A DNA stretch of 64,000 nucleotides, from positions 1 through 64,000 of the forward strand of contig DATNQM010000030.1 of the NCBI GenBank assembly GCA_036704045.1, read 5' to 3'. Both the position numbers and the translations under genes were made by a program. The DNA comes from Ancylothrix sp036704045. GTDB lineage: Bacteria; Cyanobacteriota; Cyanobacteriia; Cyanobacteriales; Oscillatoriaceae. Every line of letters begins with the position of its first letter. The first letter of the stretch is position 1. Shown piece by piece: positions 26,231 through 34,660 of the stretch. The notes under the pieces were generated by a model. The model was not told the origin of the DNA. It worked only from the letters and a program-made list of their open reading frames with translations, and made no database searches.

Positions 26231-26614
26231 TATTTCGCGGGATGGATACCAAAGAAGATTACTTTTTCTTTGCAGAGGCTTTTTCCAGAACTAAAAATCT
26301 CCTACAAAGTATCCTGATTTTAATCAGATACAAACTGAGGAGAGATATCTGGGTACTAATACCAGATCCACAAAACTCATTTAGTCAAAACAAAGACATT
26401 TTTAGGAGATGGTCACCCAAAAAATTTACACCCTATTACTAAAATACCCTTTTATCTGACCTAAGTTGCAATTTAATTGTATCAAAAAGTTAAAAATTTT
26501 TTTCCAACTAACCAGTAAGCCGTTCAACTGGTTTAGTGTACACTTACCTGCCGTAATATAGTGGCAATGGGTACTGGTGCATAGCCACTATATATCAAAG
26601 CCTGCGGTTTCTTT

Positions 26615-26809
26615 CTAACGTAAACCCAACCAGGTAAAGAAATCTTGGCGGGTGAAAAACTCCAAAATTAAAAGCGCCACAAAACCAATCATTGCAAACC
26701 GGCCATTAATTTGTTCAGCATAAGCCGTCCAACCAAAAGCCGGTTCTGGTTGATTATAAGCCGGTTCTACGGTTGTCGTAGCAGGAGTAGGAGGTGTTTC
26801 AGAACTCAT
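26615..26809 (-). CDS. High-light-inducible protein (Hlip/Scp), 64 aa
   Basis: This is a one-helix member of the chlorophyll a/b-binding superfamily. These proteins bind chlorophyll and carotenoid and protect photosystem II assembly under light stress. The key motif AEQINGRFAMIGF is near residues 31-43, with the ExxNxR chlorophyll ligand pattern. A membrane helix and FFTWLGLR end follow. The first 25 residues are Pro/Thr-rich. The gene begins 12 bases after the sdhB stop on the same strand, so a shared transcript is likely. Confidence 0.93.
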   Translation of the reverse strand: MSSETPPTPATTTVEPAYNQPEPAFGWTAYAEQINGRFAMIGFVALLILEFFTRQDFFTWLGLR

Positions 26810-26821
26810 AACTGTTTATCC

Positions 26822-27913
26822 CTAATCTATGGATTTTTGGTCTAACTTTTGCACCGATTCTATCAGCTTGCGTACCTCCGACGCCCCCTCGGAAGGTTCA
26901 AAAGTAAAAGGAATTTTCCCTCGCATCAGCATACGCATTCCCAACGGCCCCAATTTTACCAATTCTTGAGAAGCTTTAAAAGAATAACTAAACAATTTAA
27001 TGGCAAACTTTCTTTCGTTCAGCCAACCGCCCTCTTTTACCAACTCTAGCAGCAATTTTCGATGGCGCACCGGCTGACTAGAAACCGCATCTTTTCGTTC
27101 TAAAATTTCCTCTTTTATTTTGCTAATTTGGTCAAGAGGTGCAACTTCCATCGGACAAACTGCATTACAATAAAAACAGCGAGTACAACCCCAAACACCG
27201 CTCGTACTTTCGTTATATTTGTCTACACGTTCTTCCGTTTTGCTATCACGAGAATCGGCAATCATTCGATAAGCTTTTGCCAAAGCATGGGGCCCGACAA
27301 AATTTTCATTAACTTCGCGGCCATTACATTCAGAATAACACGCACCACACAAAATACAATTGCCGGTTTGATTTAGTTTTTCTCGTTCTTCTGGGCTTTG
27401 TAAAAATTCTCTTTCTGGGATATGACGTGCATTACTGCTGACATAGGGTTCCACATCTTCCAGATGATTCCAAAAACTGGTCATATCCACTACCAAATCT
27501 TTAACCACCGGCATATTTCCCATCGGTGCAATTGTAATTTCTGGTAGTTTAGAACCGGCCGGTGGAGGTGCATCTTGACCGCCTTTATTTTGAAGAATAT
27601 TCAAACGTTCTTTATCACTAATTTGGCCTTGGGAAAATTCAGAAATTTGTTGTAATCTTGCTAGTTCACTGCCAATATTTTCTTTACAAGCCAAAGCCGA
27701 CCGGCCATTAATTCGCATCGAACAACTACCACAAATAGTATTGCGACAATTTTTGCGAAAAGCCAAAGTCCCATCTTGTTCCCACTTGATGCGGTTAAGA
27801 CAATCAAGAATAGTATTCCCCGGTTCAACTTCTAAAAGATAAGACTGAACACGAGGCCCGGAAGTTTGGCTTTGGCGGACAACATTAAAACGAACTTGCA
27901 TGACTGCTACCAA
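26822..27913 (-). CDS. sdhB: Succinate dehydrogenase/fumarate reductase iron-sulfur subunit, 363 aa
   Basis: SdhB passes electrons from the flavoprotein to quinone in the thylakoid or cytoplasmic membrane. The [2Fe-2S] ligands are in CRNTICGSCSMRING...ALAC (residues about 56-76). The [4Fe-4S]/[3Fe-4S] set is in CILCGACYSECNG (about 187-199) and CTRCFYCNAVCPMEV (about 242-256). At 363 residues it is longer than E. coli SdhB (238) because of an insert between the clusters and a C-terminal extension. Cyanobacterial SdhB proteins are generally of this longer kind. No sdhA or membrane-anchor gene is adjacent, as is usual in cyanobacteria. The start could be M1 or M5 (MQVRFNV). Confidence 0.93.
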   Translation of the reverse strand: MVAVMQVRFNVVRQSQTSGPRVQSYLLEVEPGNTILDCLNRIKWEQDGTLAFRKNCRNTICGSCSMRINGRSALACKENIGSELARLQQISEFSQGQISDKERLNILQNKGGQDAPPPAGSKLPEITIAPMGNMPVVKDLVVDMTSFWNHLEDVEPYVSSNARHIPEREFLQSPEEREKLNQTGNCILCGACYSECNGREVNENFVGPHALAKAYRMIADSRDSKTEERVDKYNESTSGVWGCTRCFYCNAVCPMEVAPLDQISKIKEEILERKDAVSSQPVRHRKLLLELVKEGGWLNERKFAIKLFSYSFKASQELVKLGPLGMRMLMRGKIPFTFEPSEGASEVRKLIESVQKLDQKSID

Positions 27914-28854
27914 TAGCGTGAATAAAGGCTTAGAAAATCGCCTTTGTTGGAAGTATTTTAACCATTGTAAGGCGTATTTTCAGTTTAAGTCACACCTTTT
28001 TCTTGTCTTAAGCAATAAGAGACAGCCTCCCCTTACTTGCTTTTGCAAGCTTCTACTTTAAATCCTACAGATTGGTAGCTCGCATAGTTTAAGGCAATTG
28101 GACTGCCAAAAATTTTACTTAAAAATAAAAACTTATTCTCCCTTAACAAAAACTCATTTAATTTTGATGTCCACCGGCCCTAGTCCTCCCAAAGGAACAC
28201 CAGTAAAAGTACCAGTTTAAAATCTAAATTTTCATATTTCTTGCTGAGTTGGCTGATTTTCACCAAAAACACTTTGTCAAAAAGAACTAGACCCAAGCCC
28301 GTTACTTTTAAAGCCTTGTAGATGGACAAAATAAATATTTTAAACTTTGAAAAATTGTTGATTAAGTCACATTTAAAACTATAATTTTAAAGTTAAAAAT
28401 ATGGACAATGAAAAATTTAAATAGCACAGGGATCAACCGTATTTAGAATAAAAATAGCAATAAACAGCCAAAAACAAGCTAAAACTCTTTTTTGAGTATC
28501 CCTTAACCTTCCCTGCTAAACCTACTTAAGTAAGCCAATACGGCTATCTCTAAAATCCAGCATTTATACGGATGTTAATTAATTAATTACCTGATTTATA
28601 ATGTTTAACCTGGACAACCTTAATAACAATATGTTAAAATTAAATCAAAACTTTCTGCTAGTGCCAGCCCCCTAAAAAAAACAAAATGAAAAAATATTTT
28701 TTATCGCTGGTTAGCATAAAAAATCCAACGCCCCCTAAGACGGATGAGATTGTTCTTAATCAGTGATAAAACCGTATTTAGAGGGAAAAACTTTTCTCAA
28801 AAGGAAAAGCAGACCGAGAAAAATTATTTAACTGATGCAAAAAGGAGACTCCTT
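27914..28854. other. Long AT-rich spacer before the DUF928-CHAT operon
   Basis: This is about 940 bases between divergent sdhB and the DUF928 gene. It is AT-rich with several A/T runs and a small CTTGC/GCAAG hairpin near 28048. It should hold promoters for both directions, but I cannot point to one with confidence. No RNA gene or remnant coding region was recognised. Confidence 0.4.
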
Positions 28855-29649
28855 ATGAACACCAAAAAGTCCTATCAAAAACTCGCAATGACTATGGCAG
28901 CCGTAGTGTTAGGAATAGTAGTCTATCCGGGGTTAACCCGTGCAGCAACTCCAAGAACACAAACAGCCAGCCTTAACCAAAATTCAATAAACCTACAACT
29001 AATTAGTCAAAGCTTTCAACCACCAGATCGAGGAGCCCCGCCCAGAACAGCCGATGGAGGATCAAGAGGTTGTGGCTTAGTCAAACCCGATCAAAAAGGA
29101 TTAACCGGCCTAACACCGGGAAATTTCTTACCTTTGACAGTCTCCGAGCACCCGACATTTTTCTGGTATGTACCAGCGTCGCAAGCAGAGAAACTAGAAT
29201 TCACCCTAATGGATAAAACAGACTCCCAAGTAATTTACACAACAAAAATTCCGCTTCCCTCCAAAGGAGGAATTGTCAGTTTCACCTTACCCAAAGATAA
29301 TGCACCCGCATTAAAAATTGGAAAAATGTATCATTGGTATTTAGCAATGGTGTGCGATAGTAACGACCGAACAGGCGACACATTAGTAGATGGGTGGATT
29401 GAACGAACCGTTCAAAGTGCAAGCTTAGAACAACAACTCAAACAAGCCAAGTCTTTAAGCGAAGAATCAGCAATTTATGCAAAAGCTGGCATTTGGCACG
29501 AAGCTCTTTCGATCCTTGCCAACTTACGCCGAACTCAGCCAGACAACGAAACTTTTCTACAGAGTTGGAAAGAACTGCTCAATTCGGTTGAACTTCAACA
29601 ATTCGCACAAGAACCCGTTGTGGAGACAGTCGAAATAAGTAAGGAGTAG
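28855..29649 (+). CDS. DUF928-family exported protein, 264 aa
   Basis: This is a DUF928 protein, a family I know mostly from cyanobacteria beside CHAT and haemagglutinin-type genes. The signal peptide is at residues about 1-30 (ending GLTRAA). The mature part has RGCGLVKPDQKGLTGL, then TVSEHPTFFWYVP and YHWYLAMVCD, which looks like a beta-sandwich. The C-terminal about 70 residues are helical. A longer frame starts at 28744. I chose ATG 28855 because AAAAGGAG lies just upstream (28840-28847) and the signal peptide begins there. The next gene starts 5 bases after the stop, which makes an operon near certain. The function is unknown. Confidence 0.88.
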   Translation: MNTKKSYQKLAMTMAAVVLGIVVYPGLTRAATPRTQTASLNQNSINLQLISQSFQPPDRGAPPRTADGGSRGCGLVKPDQKGLTGLTPGNFLPLTVSEHPTFFWYVPASQAEKLEFTLMDKTDSQVIYTTKIPLPSKGGIVSFTLPKDNAPALKIGKMYHWYLAMVCDSNDRTGDTLVDGWIERTVQSASLEQQLKQAKSLSEESAIYAKAGIWHEALSILANLRRTQPDNETFLQSWKELLNSVELQQFAQEPVVETVEISKE

Positions 29650-29654
29650 ACAAA

Positions 29655-32600
29655 ATGTCATTGAAGAGGGGAACGAGGAAAACAAGCTTACTAAATATCA
29701 GCTTGGTAATGCCGGCCATTGTAGCCTGCTTAGTCCCAGGCCCAACAGTAGCCCAAAACCTGATCCCCTCTGCGGATGGTACAGGTACTCAACTAATACC
29801 AAACGGCACCCGCCTAGACATTACAGGTGGAAAATTCTCAGCAGACAGAGCCAACCTTTTCCATAGTTTTCAAGAATTTAACCTCCAAGCCGGTCAAACC
29901 GCAAACTTTCTATCCTCCCCCGAAATTCGTAATATCCTAACCCGAATTTCGGGAGGCAATGCCTCCTTTATAGACGGAACACTGCAAATTTCAGGGGGCA
30001 ACCCAAACCTCTATTTAATGAACCCCGCCGGCATTATATTCGGCCCCAACGCCGCCTTAAATGTGCCGGCCTCTTTTTTTGCCACCACATCGAGCAGCAT
30101 AGGCTTTAACACCGGCATTTTCAACGCCACCGGCCCCAATGACTACCAAAACTTAACCGGCAACCCAAACACCTTTAACTTTCCCCACCCAGAAAGCGGA
30201 AACCTCATCAACAGCGCCAGCCTCAGCGTATCCCCCGGACAAAACATCGGCCTCATTGCCGGTACCGTCATCAACACCGGCACCCTCAACGCACCGGCCG
30301 GTAGCATAACCATCGCCGCAGTCAAAGGAGAAAACCTCGTCCGCCTTTCTCAACCAGGCATGGTACTAAGTTTAGACATCGAAACCACAAGACAAGATCA
30401 ACCAGCCCACATTACCCCCCAAAGCTTACCCCAACTGCTTACCGGCCTTGGCAACAATAACGCCACCGGCCTAAGCCTCAACCCCGATGGCAGCGTCAGC
30501 CTTACCGCCTCCCAAACAACCATCCCCACAACCAACGGCACCGCAGTCATCAGTGGCAACCTCAATATATCAACTCAAAACATCACAAACCCCAATGCAA
30601 CCATAGGAATTTTTGGGGAAAAAATTGGCGTAATAGGAGCCAATATAAACGCCAACAGTCCCAACGGCAGCAACATTTTAATCGGCGGAGACTTTCAAGG
30701 AAAAGGAAACGTACCCAACGCCCTCCGCACCTTTATTAGCCAAGACACAACCCTCAACGCCAACGCCCTAGAAGGGGAAAATAACGGACGAGTAATAGTT
30801 TGGGCAAACGAAATAACAGGCTTTTATGGCAACATCAACGCCCGCGCAGGCGCCATAGGAAACGGTGGTTTTGTAGAAATTTCTGGCAAAGAAAAACTAT
30901 TATTTGAAGGAAAAGTTGATCTTTGGGCCCCCAACGGTCAACCCGGAACATTATTATTAGATCCCAGAAATATTACAATTTCAAGAACCGGCACCAACGA
31001 TACAGATTTACCAGATATCTTATTAACAGATTTTCCAGATACAGATATTACAATAAGCTCGACCGTATTAGAAAATCAAACTGGTAATATCGTCTTAGAA
31101 GCCACAGAAAATATCACAGTTGATCCAAACCTATCCTTAACATTTGTCCCCGGAGGATCCATTACCTTTAGAGCCAATCTTGGAGGCAGTGGCACAGGGA
31201 CTTTTTCCATGAGCAACGGTCAATCAATAGTAGCGCCAGGAAGAAATATTGAAATTTCAGCAGCGACAGTTTCAATGGGAGAAATTGATACTTCAAGTGA
31301 AAACAATGGCGGAAGTATTAATATTACAACCACTAATGGCAACCTAAACACTGGCAACTTAACAACCCTCAGCACAGGTAGCGGCACCGGCGGAAATATT
31401 ATTTTAAATGCAGGCGGCACCGGCACTATAAACGTTAATCCCGGCACCTTAGACACCAGTTCAGTATCAGGAAACGGCGGTAATATTTTCCTCACAACCG
31501 CTGGCGGAGATATTAACGTTAATGACTTAATCAGTCAGTCAGCAGTGGGAAATACAGCCGGAAATATTACCATTATTGCTGGAGGAAATGGGGAAGTTAA
31601 TATTAATAATAATACCATTACTGCCGGATCAATTAGTGGCAGCGGCGGGGCAATTAGTATTGCTACAGCCAATGGTGATATTAATCTAAGAAACTTAATT
31701 ACAGCAGTAGAAGGTAGTGGCAACGCCGGCCCCATTACTGTAACAGCCGGTGGCATTGGGAATATTAACAATAATCCAGGTAGTATAGACGCGAGTTCTG
31801 TCAGTGGCAACGGTGGAAATGTTAGTTTCACAACCAGTAACGGTAGTATTAATACCTCCGGCATTACAAGCGCTTCCGGGGGTGTCGGTAGCGGTGGAGA
31901 TATTAGTTTAATTGTTAATGGTAACCAAGGCGCACTCAATACTAGCGGAACTCTTAATGCTAGTTCTTTTGCTGGGACTGCTGGTAGGATTACGCTAAGA
32001 AGTGGTGGAACAGATATTAATACCCAAGATATTAATGCTTTGGGTGTCGAAAATGGCACCATTGAAATTGATGCTGGTATCGGTTCGGTGAATGTTAACG
32101 GCTCGACGGTAGGCGGGGATATGACCTTTACCGGAGATAATGTGGGTTTGAATGGAGGGGATGGCACGATTATTGGCACCGGCAATTTAACTATCAGACC
32201 GGCTACTTCAACGCGAAATATTGATATTGGTACTAATACGGAGTTAACAACAAGTTTAGATTTAAATTCAGCAGAATTACGCGCAATTAGTGGTTTTACA
32301 AGGCTGAATATTGGGAACCCAGAAGGTACAGGAACGATTACTTTAGGAAATAGCGCGGTTTTTGCTGTACCAGTTAATCTTAATGGGGCATCAACTTTAG
32401 TAGGGCCAAACCGTAGTACGACTTGGAGTATTATCGGCACCGATAGTGGCAGTTTGAGTGGTTATCCTTTGGGTTTAACTTTTACTAATATTGGAAATCT
32501 GACTGGAGGGACGGCGGATGATAGTTTTATTTATTACAACGGGGCGACAATTACTGGTCAGTTAAGGGATCTGGGTGATAATTTTACCATTTCTTCGGAA

Positions 32601-34580
32601 ACTGACCCGACAGTAGAAGAACCTACTCCCTCGCCAGTGCCGGTGCCAGGGGAAACTCCTACTCCGTCGCCGGTGCCAGGGGAAACTCCTACTCCGTCGC
32701 CGGTGCCAGGGGAAACGCCTACTCCGTCGCCAGTGCCAGGGGAAACTCCTACTCCGTCGCCGGTGCCAGGGGAAACTCCTACTCCCTCGCCGTCGCCGGT
32801 GCCAGGGGAAACGCCTACTCCGTCGCCGGTGCCAGGGGAAACTCCTACTCCGTCGCCAGTGCCGGTGCCAGGGGAAACTCCTACTCCGTCGCCGTCGCCG
32901 GTGCCAGGGGAAACTCCTACTCCGACTTCAAATATTCCATTAGCCCCTAGTTTGCCGGGGACGAATATACCCTCAACTCAGTCGCCAACGCCACCTCCAG
33001 CAGTAGCTTCTCCTCAAGGAAATAACGCCGTTGGGGCTTCAGGAGTAGCTTTTCCTCAAGGAAATAACGCCGTTGGGGGTGGGGAAAGTGTGGGAGGATC
33101 TGGGGTGAGTGGTGAGGTGGCTGAGGGTAATGGGGGGGTGCCGGTGCAGCCCACAGCGAGAGTTTCTGAAGAGGCTGTTGTAGCTGCGAATTCGTTTTTG
33201 GTTACAGAAAATGCTAAAAATTCTGCTCAGGCTGGGGTAAGCGGGGATGCTAGGCTTGCGAGGAGTGGAGATGAGAAAGAAAGTTCAGCACCGACGGCTT
33301 ATAATCAACAGTTTTTGCCAACAATATCTGTAAGTCGTAATGAGATTGAGAGTTTACTTAAGCAGGGGAATTTAGTTGAGGCTGTGCAGTTAACTGATCA
33401 GCTTTATAGTGAGGAGTTTGAGGAGTATTTGGGACAAAAGTATGCAGTGGGTAATTTGTCGTTTTCGGGAATTCAAGAAACTTTGAAATCTCGGACTCAG
33501 GAAACGGGAATTCAGGCTGCTATGATTTATGTTTTTGCGAGGGAAAGTCAGCTGGATTTGTTGTTGGTGCCGATGGCGGGTGAGCCGATTTATAAGAGTG
33601 TGCCTGCTGCTAGTAGGGCGGTGCTGATGGCAAAGGTTCAGGAATTTAGGGAAGAAATTGGGAATCCTATTAAGCGGAAAACTAATAGTTATGCTGCGTC
33701 TTCTCAGCAGCTTTATGAGTGGATGATTGCGCCTTTGGTGCCGGATTTGGAGCGGTTGGGTGTGCAAAGTTTGATTTTTAGTATGGATGGAGGTTTGCGG
33801 ACTTTGCCGGTGGCTGCTTTGTATGATGGTAAGCAGTTTTTGGTGGAGAGGTATAGTTTAAGTTTGACTCCTAGTTTGAATTTGACTGATGTTCGTTATG
33901 CAAGTATAAAGAATGTTCCTTTGTTGGCGATGGGGATGTCGGTGTTTTCGGATCAGCCTGCTTTGCCTGCGGTGCCGGTGGAGTTGGAAACGATTACTCA
34001 GAAGTTGTGGAAGGGTGAGGCGTTTTTAAATCAGTCGTTTACTTTGCAAACGTTGGAGGCGGAACGCCAAAATCGGCCTTTTGGGATTATTCATATTGCT
34101 ACTCATGGCCAGTTTCAGCCTGGACAGTTGGATAATTCTTATATTCAAATGTGGGAAAATAAGTTAACGCTTAATCGAATGGGAGATTTGAAGTGGAATG
34201 ACCCGCCAGTAGAATTGTTGGTTTTGTCTGCTTGCCGGACTGCGATAGGGGACAGACAGGCGGAGTTTGGTTTTGCGGGGTTGGCGGTGCAGGCGGGGGT
34301 GAAGACGGCGGTGGCATCTTTGTGGTATGCCAATGATGCGGGGACGCTTGGGTTGATGACGGAGTTTTATAAGAGTTTACAGTTGGCACCGATGAAGGCG
34401 GAAGCGTTAAGACAGGCGCAAATTGCTATGCTGCGGGGGGATGTGGTTTTGGATAAGGGTTTTTTGGTGGGGAGTTTTGGGACGGTGCCTTTACCAACTG
34501 ATTTGAAGATTTTAGGTGATCGGGATTTGAAGCATCCTTATTATTGGGCCGGTTTTACGATGATTGGTAGTCCTTGGTAA
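29655..34580 (+). CDS. Secreted FHA/beta-helix-CHAT protein, 1641 aa
   Basis: The signal peptide (residues about 1-33) is followed by a TPS/FHA N-terminal domain with MNPAGIIFG near residue 120. Gly/Asn/Thr-rich beta-helix repeats (about 480-800) follow. A Pro/Thr/Glu linker of 10-residue units (PGETPTPSPV) runs from about 990 to 1095, then a Gly-rich patch, then a CHAT domain (about 1300-1641) with His1484 (ATHG) and Cys1527 (SACRTA). CHAT domains are caspase-like cysteine proteases. Unlike the 2089-aa paralogue, no TPRs are present. The 5' third uses C-ending codons heavily and the 3' third uses G/T-ending ones. It sits in a run with DUF928, CHASE2-kinase and receiver-kinase genes. It probably needs a TpsB pore encoded elsewhere. 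Confidence 0.9.
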   Translation: MSLKRGTRKTSLLNISLVMPAIVACLVPGPTVAQNLIPSADGTGTQLIPNGTRLDITGGKFSADRANLFHSFQEFNLQAGQTANFLSSPEIRNILTRISGGNASFIDGTLQISGGNPNLYLMNPAGIIFGPNAALNVPASFFATTSSSIGFNTGIFNATGPNDYQNLTGNPNTFNFPHPESGNLINSASLSVSPGQNIGLIAGTVINTGTLNAPAGSITIAAVKGENLVRLSQPGMVLSLDIETTRQDQPAHITPQSLPQLLTGLGNNNATGLSLNPDGSVSLTASQTTIPTTNGTAVISGNLNISTQNITNPNATIGIFGEKIGVIGANINANSPNGSNILIGGDFQGKGNVPNALRTFISQDTTLNANALEGENNGRVIVWANEITGFYGNINARAGAIGNGGFVEISGKEKLLFEGKVDLWAPNGQPGTLLLDPRNITISRTGTNDTDLPDILLTDFPDTDITISSTVLENQTGNIVLEATENITVDPNLSLTFVPGGSITFRANLGGSGTGTFSMSNGQSIVAPGRNIEISAATVSMGEIDTSSENNGGSINITTTNGNLNTGNLTTLSTGSGTGGNIILNAGGTGTINVNPGTLDTSSVSGNGGNIFLTTAGGDINVNDLISQSAVGNTAGNITIIAGGNGEVNINNNTITAGSISGSGGAISIATANGDINLRNLITAVEGSGNAGPITVTAGGIGNINNNPGSIDASSVSGNGGNVSFTTSNGSINTSGITSASGGVGSGGDISLIVNGNQGALNTSGTLNASSFAGTAGRITLRSGGTDINTQDINALGVENGTIEIDAGIGSVNVNGSTVGGDMTFTGDNVGLNGGDGTIIGTGNLTIRPATSTRNIDIGTNTELTTSLDLNSAELRAISGFTRLNIGNPEGTGTITLGNSAVFAVPVNLNGASTLVGPNRSTTWSIIGTDSGSLSGYPLGLTFTNIGNLTGGTADDSFIYYNGATITGQLRDLGDNFTISSETDPTVEEPTPSPVPVPGETPTPSPVPGETPTPSPVPGETPTPSPVPGETPTPSPVPGETPTPSPSPVPGETPTPSPVPGETPTPSPVPVPGETPTPSPSPVPGETPTPTSNIPLAPSLPGTNIPSTQSPTPPPAVASPQGNNAVGASGVAFPQGNNAVGGGESVGGSGVSGEVAEGNGGVPVQPTARVSEEAVVAANSFLVTENAKNSAQAGVSGDARLARSGDEKESSAPTAYNQQFLPTISVSRNEIESLLKQGNLVEAVQLTDQLYSEEFEEYLGQKYAVGNLSFSGIQETLKSRTQETGIQAAMIYVFARESQLDLLLVPMAGEPIYKSVPAASRAVLMAKVQEFREEIGNPIKRKTNSYAASSQQLYEWMIAPLVPDLERLGVQSLIFSMDGGLRTLPVAALYDGKQFLVERYSLSLTPSLNLTDVRYASIKNVPLLAMGMSVFSDQPALPAVPVELETITQKLWKGEAFLNQSFTLQTLEAERQNRPFGIIHIATHGQFQPGQLDNSYIQMWENKLTLNRMGDLKWNDPPVELLVLSACRTAIGDRQAEFGFAGLAVQAGVKTAVASLWYANDAGTLGLMTEFYKSLQLAPMKAEALRQAQIAMLRGDVVLDKGFLVGSFGTVPLPTDLKILGDRDLKHPYYWAGFTMIGSPW
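32646..32925 (+). repeat. 30/36-nt minisatellite coding the Pro-Thr linker
   Basis: CCAGGGGAAAC recurs nine times, at 32646, 32676, 32706, 32736, 32766, 32802, 32832, 32868 and 32904. The spacing is 30 or 36 bases. The unit encodes PGETPTPSPV, with extra PS or PV pairs in the 36-base form. All spacings keep the frame. A second small duplication (CCTCAAGGAAATAACGCCGT) lies at about 33012 and 33054. Confidence 0.92.
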
Positions 34581-34660
34581 GGAAGATTGGTTAACTTTTG
34601 TTGGTCAATTGTTATTGGTCAATTGTTGTTTGTTCGCCAGTCCCTATTTATTATGAAAGA

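Noticed and set aside
26242..26442. 66-aa frame between the giant CHAT gene and hlip
   Set aside because: The composition is random-looking and there is no ribosome-binding site. It overlaps the likely promoter region.
31535..32440. 301-aa open frame on the minus strand
   Set aside because: It lies fully inside the beta-helix part of the plus-strand CHAT gene. Its protein is a run of Pro, Leu, Val and Ile caused by reading repeated Gly/Asn/Thr codons backwards.
32646..32925. Regular 30/36-nt repeats as a possible CRISPR array
   Set aside because: The repeats are contiguous, in frame, and encode a Pro/Thr linker. There are no unique spacers and no cas genes.
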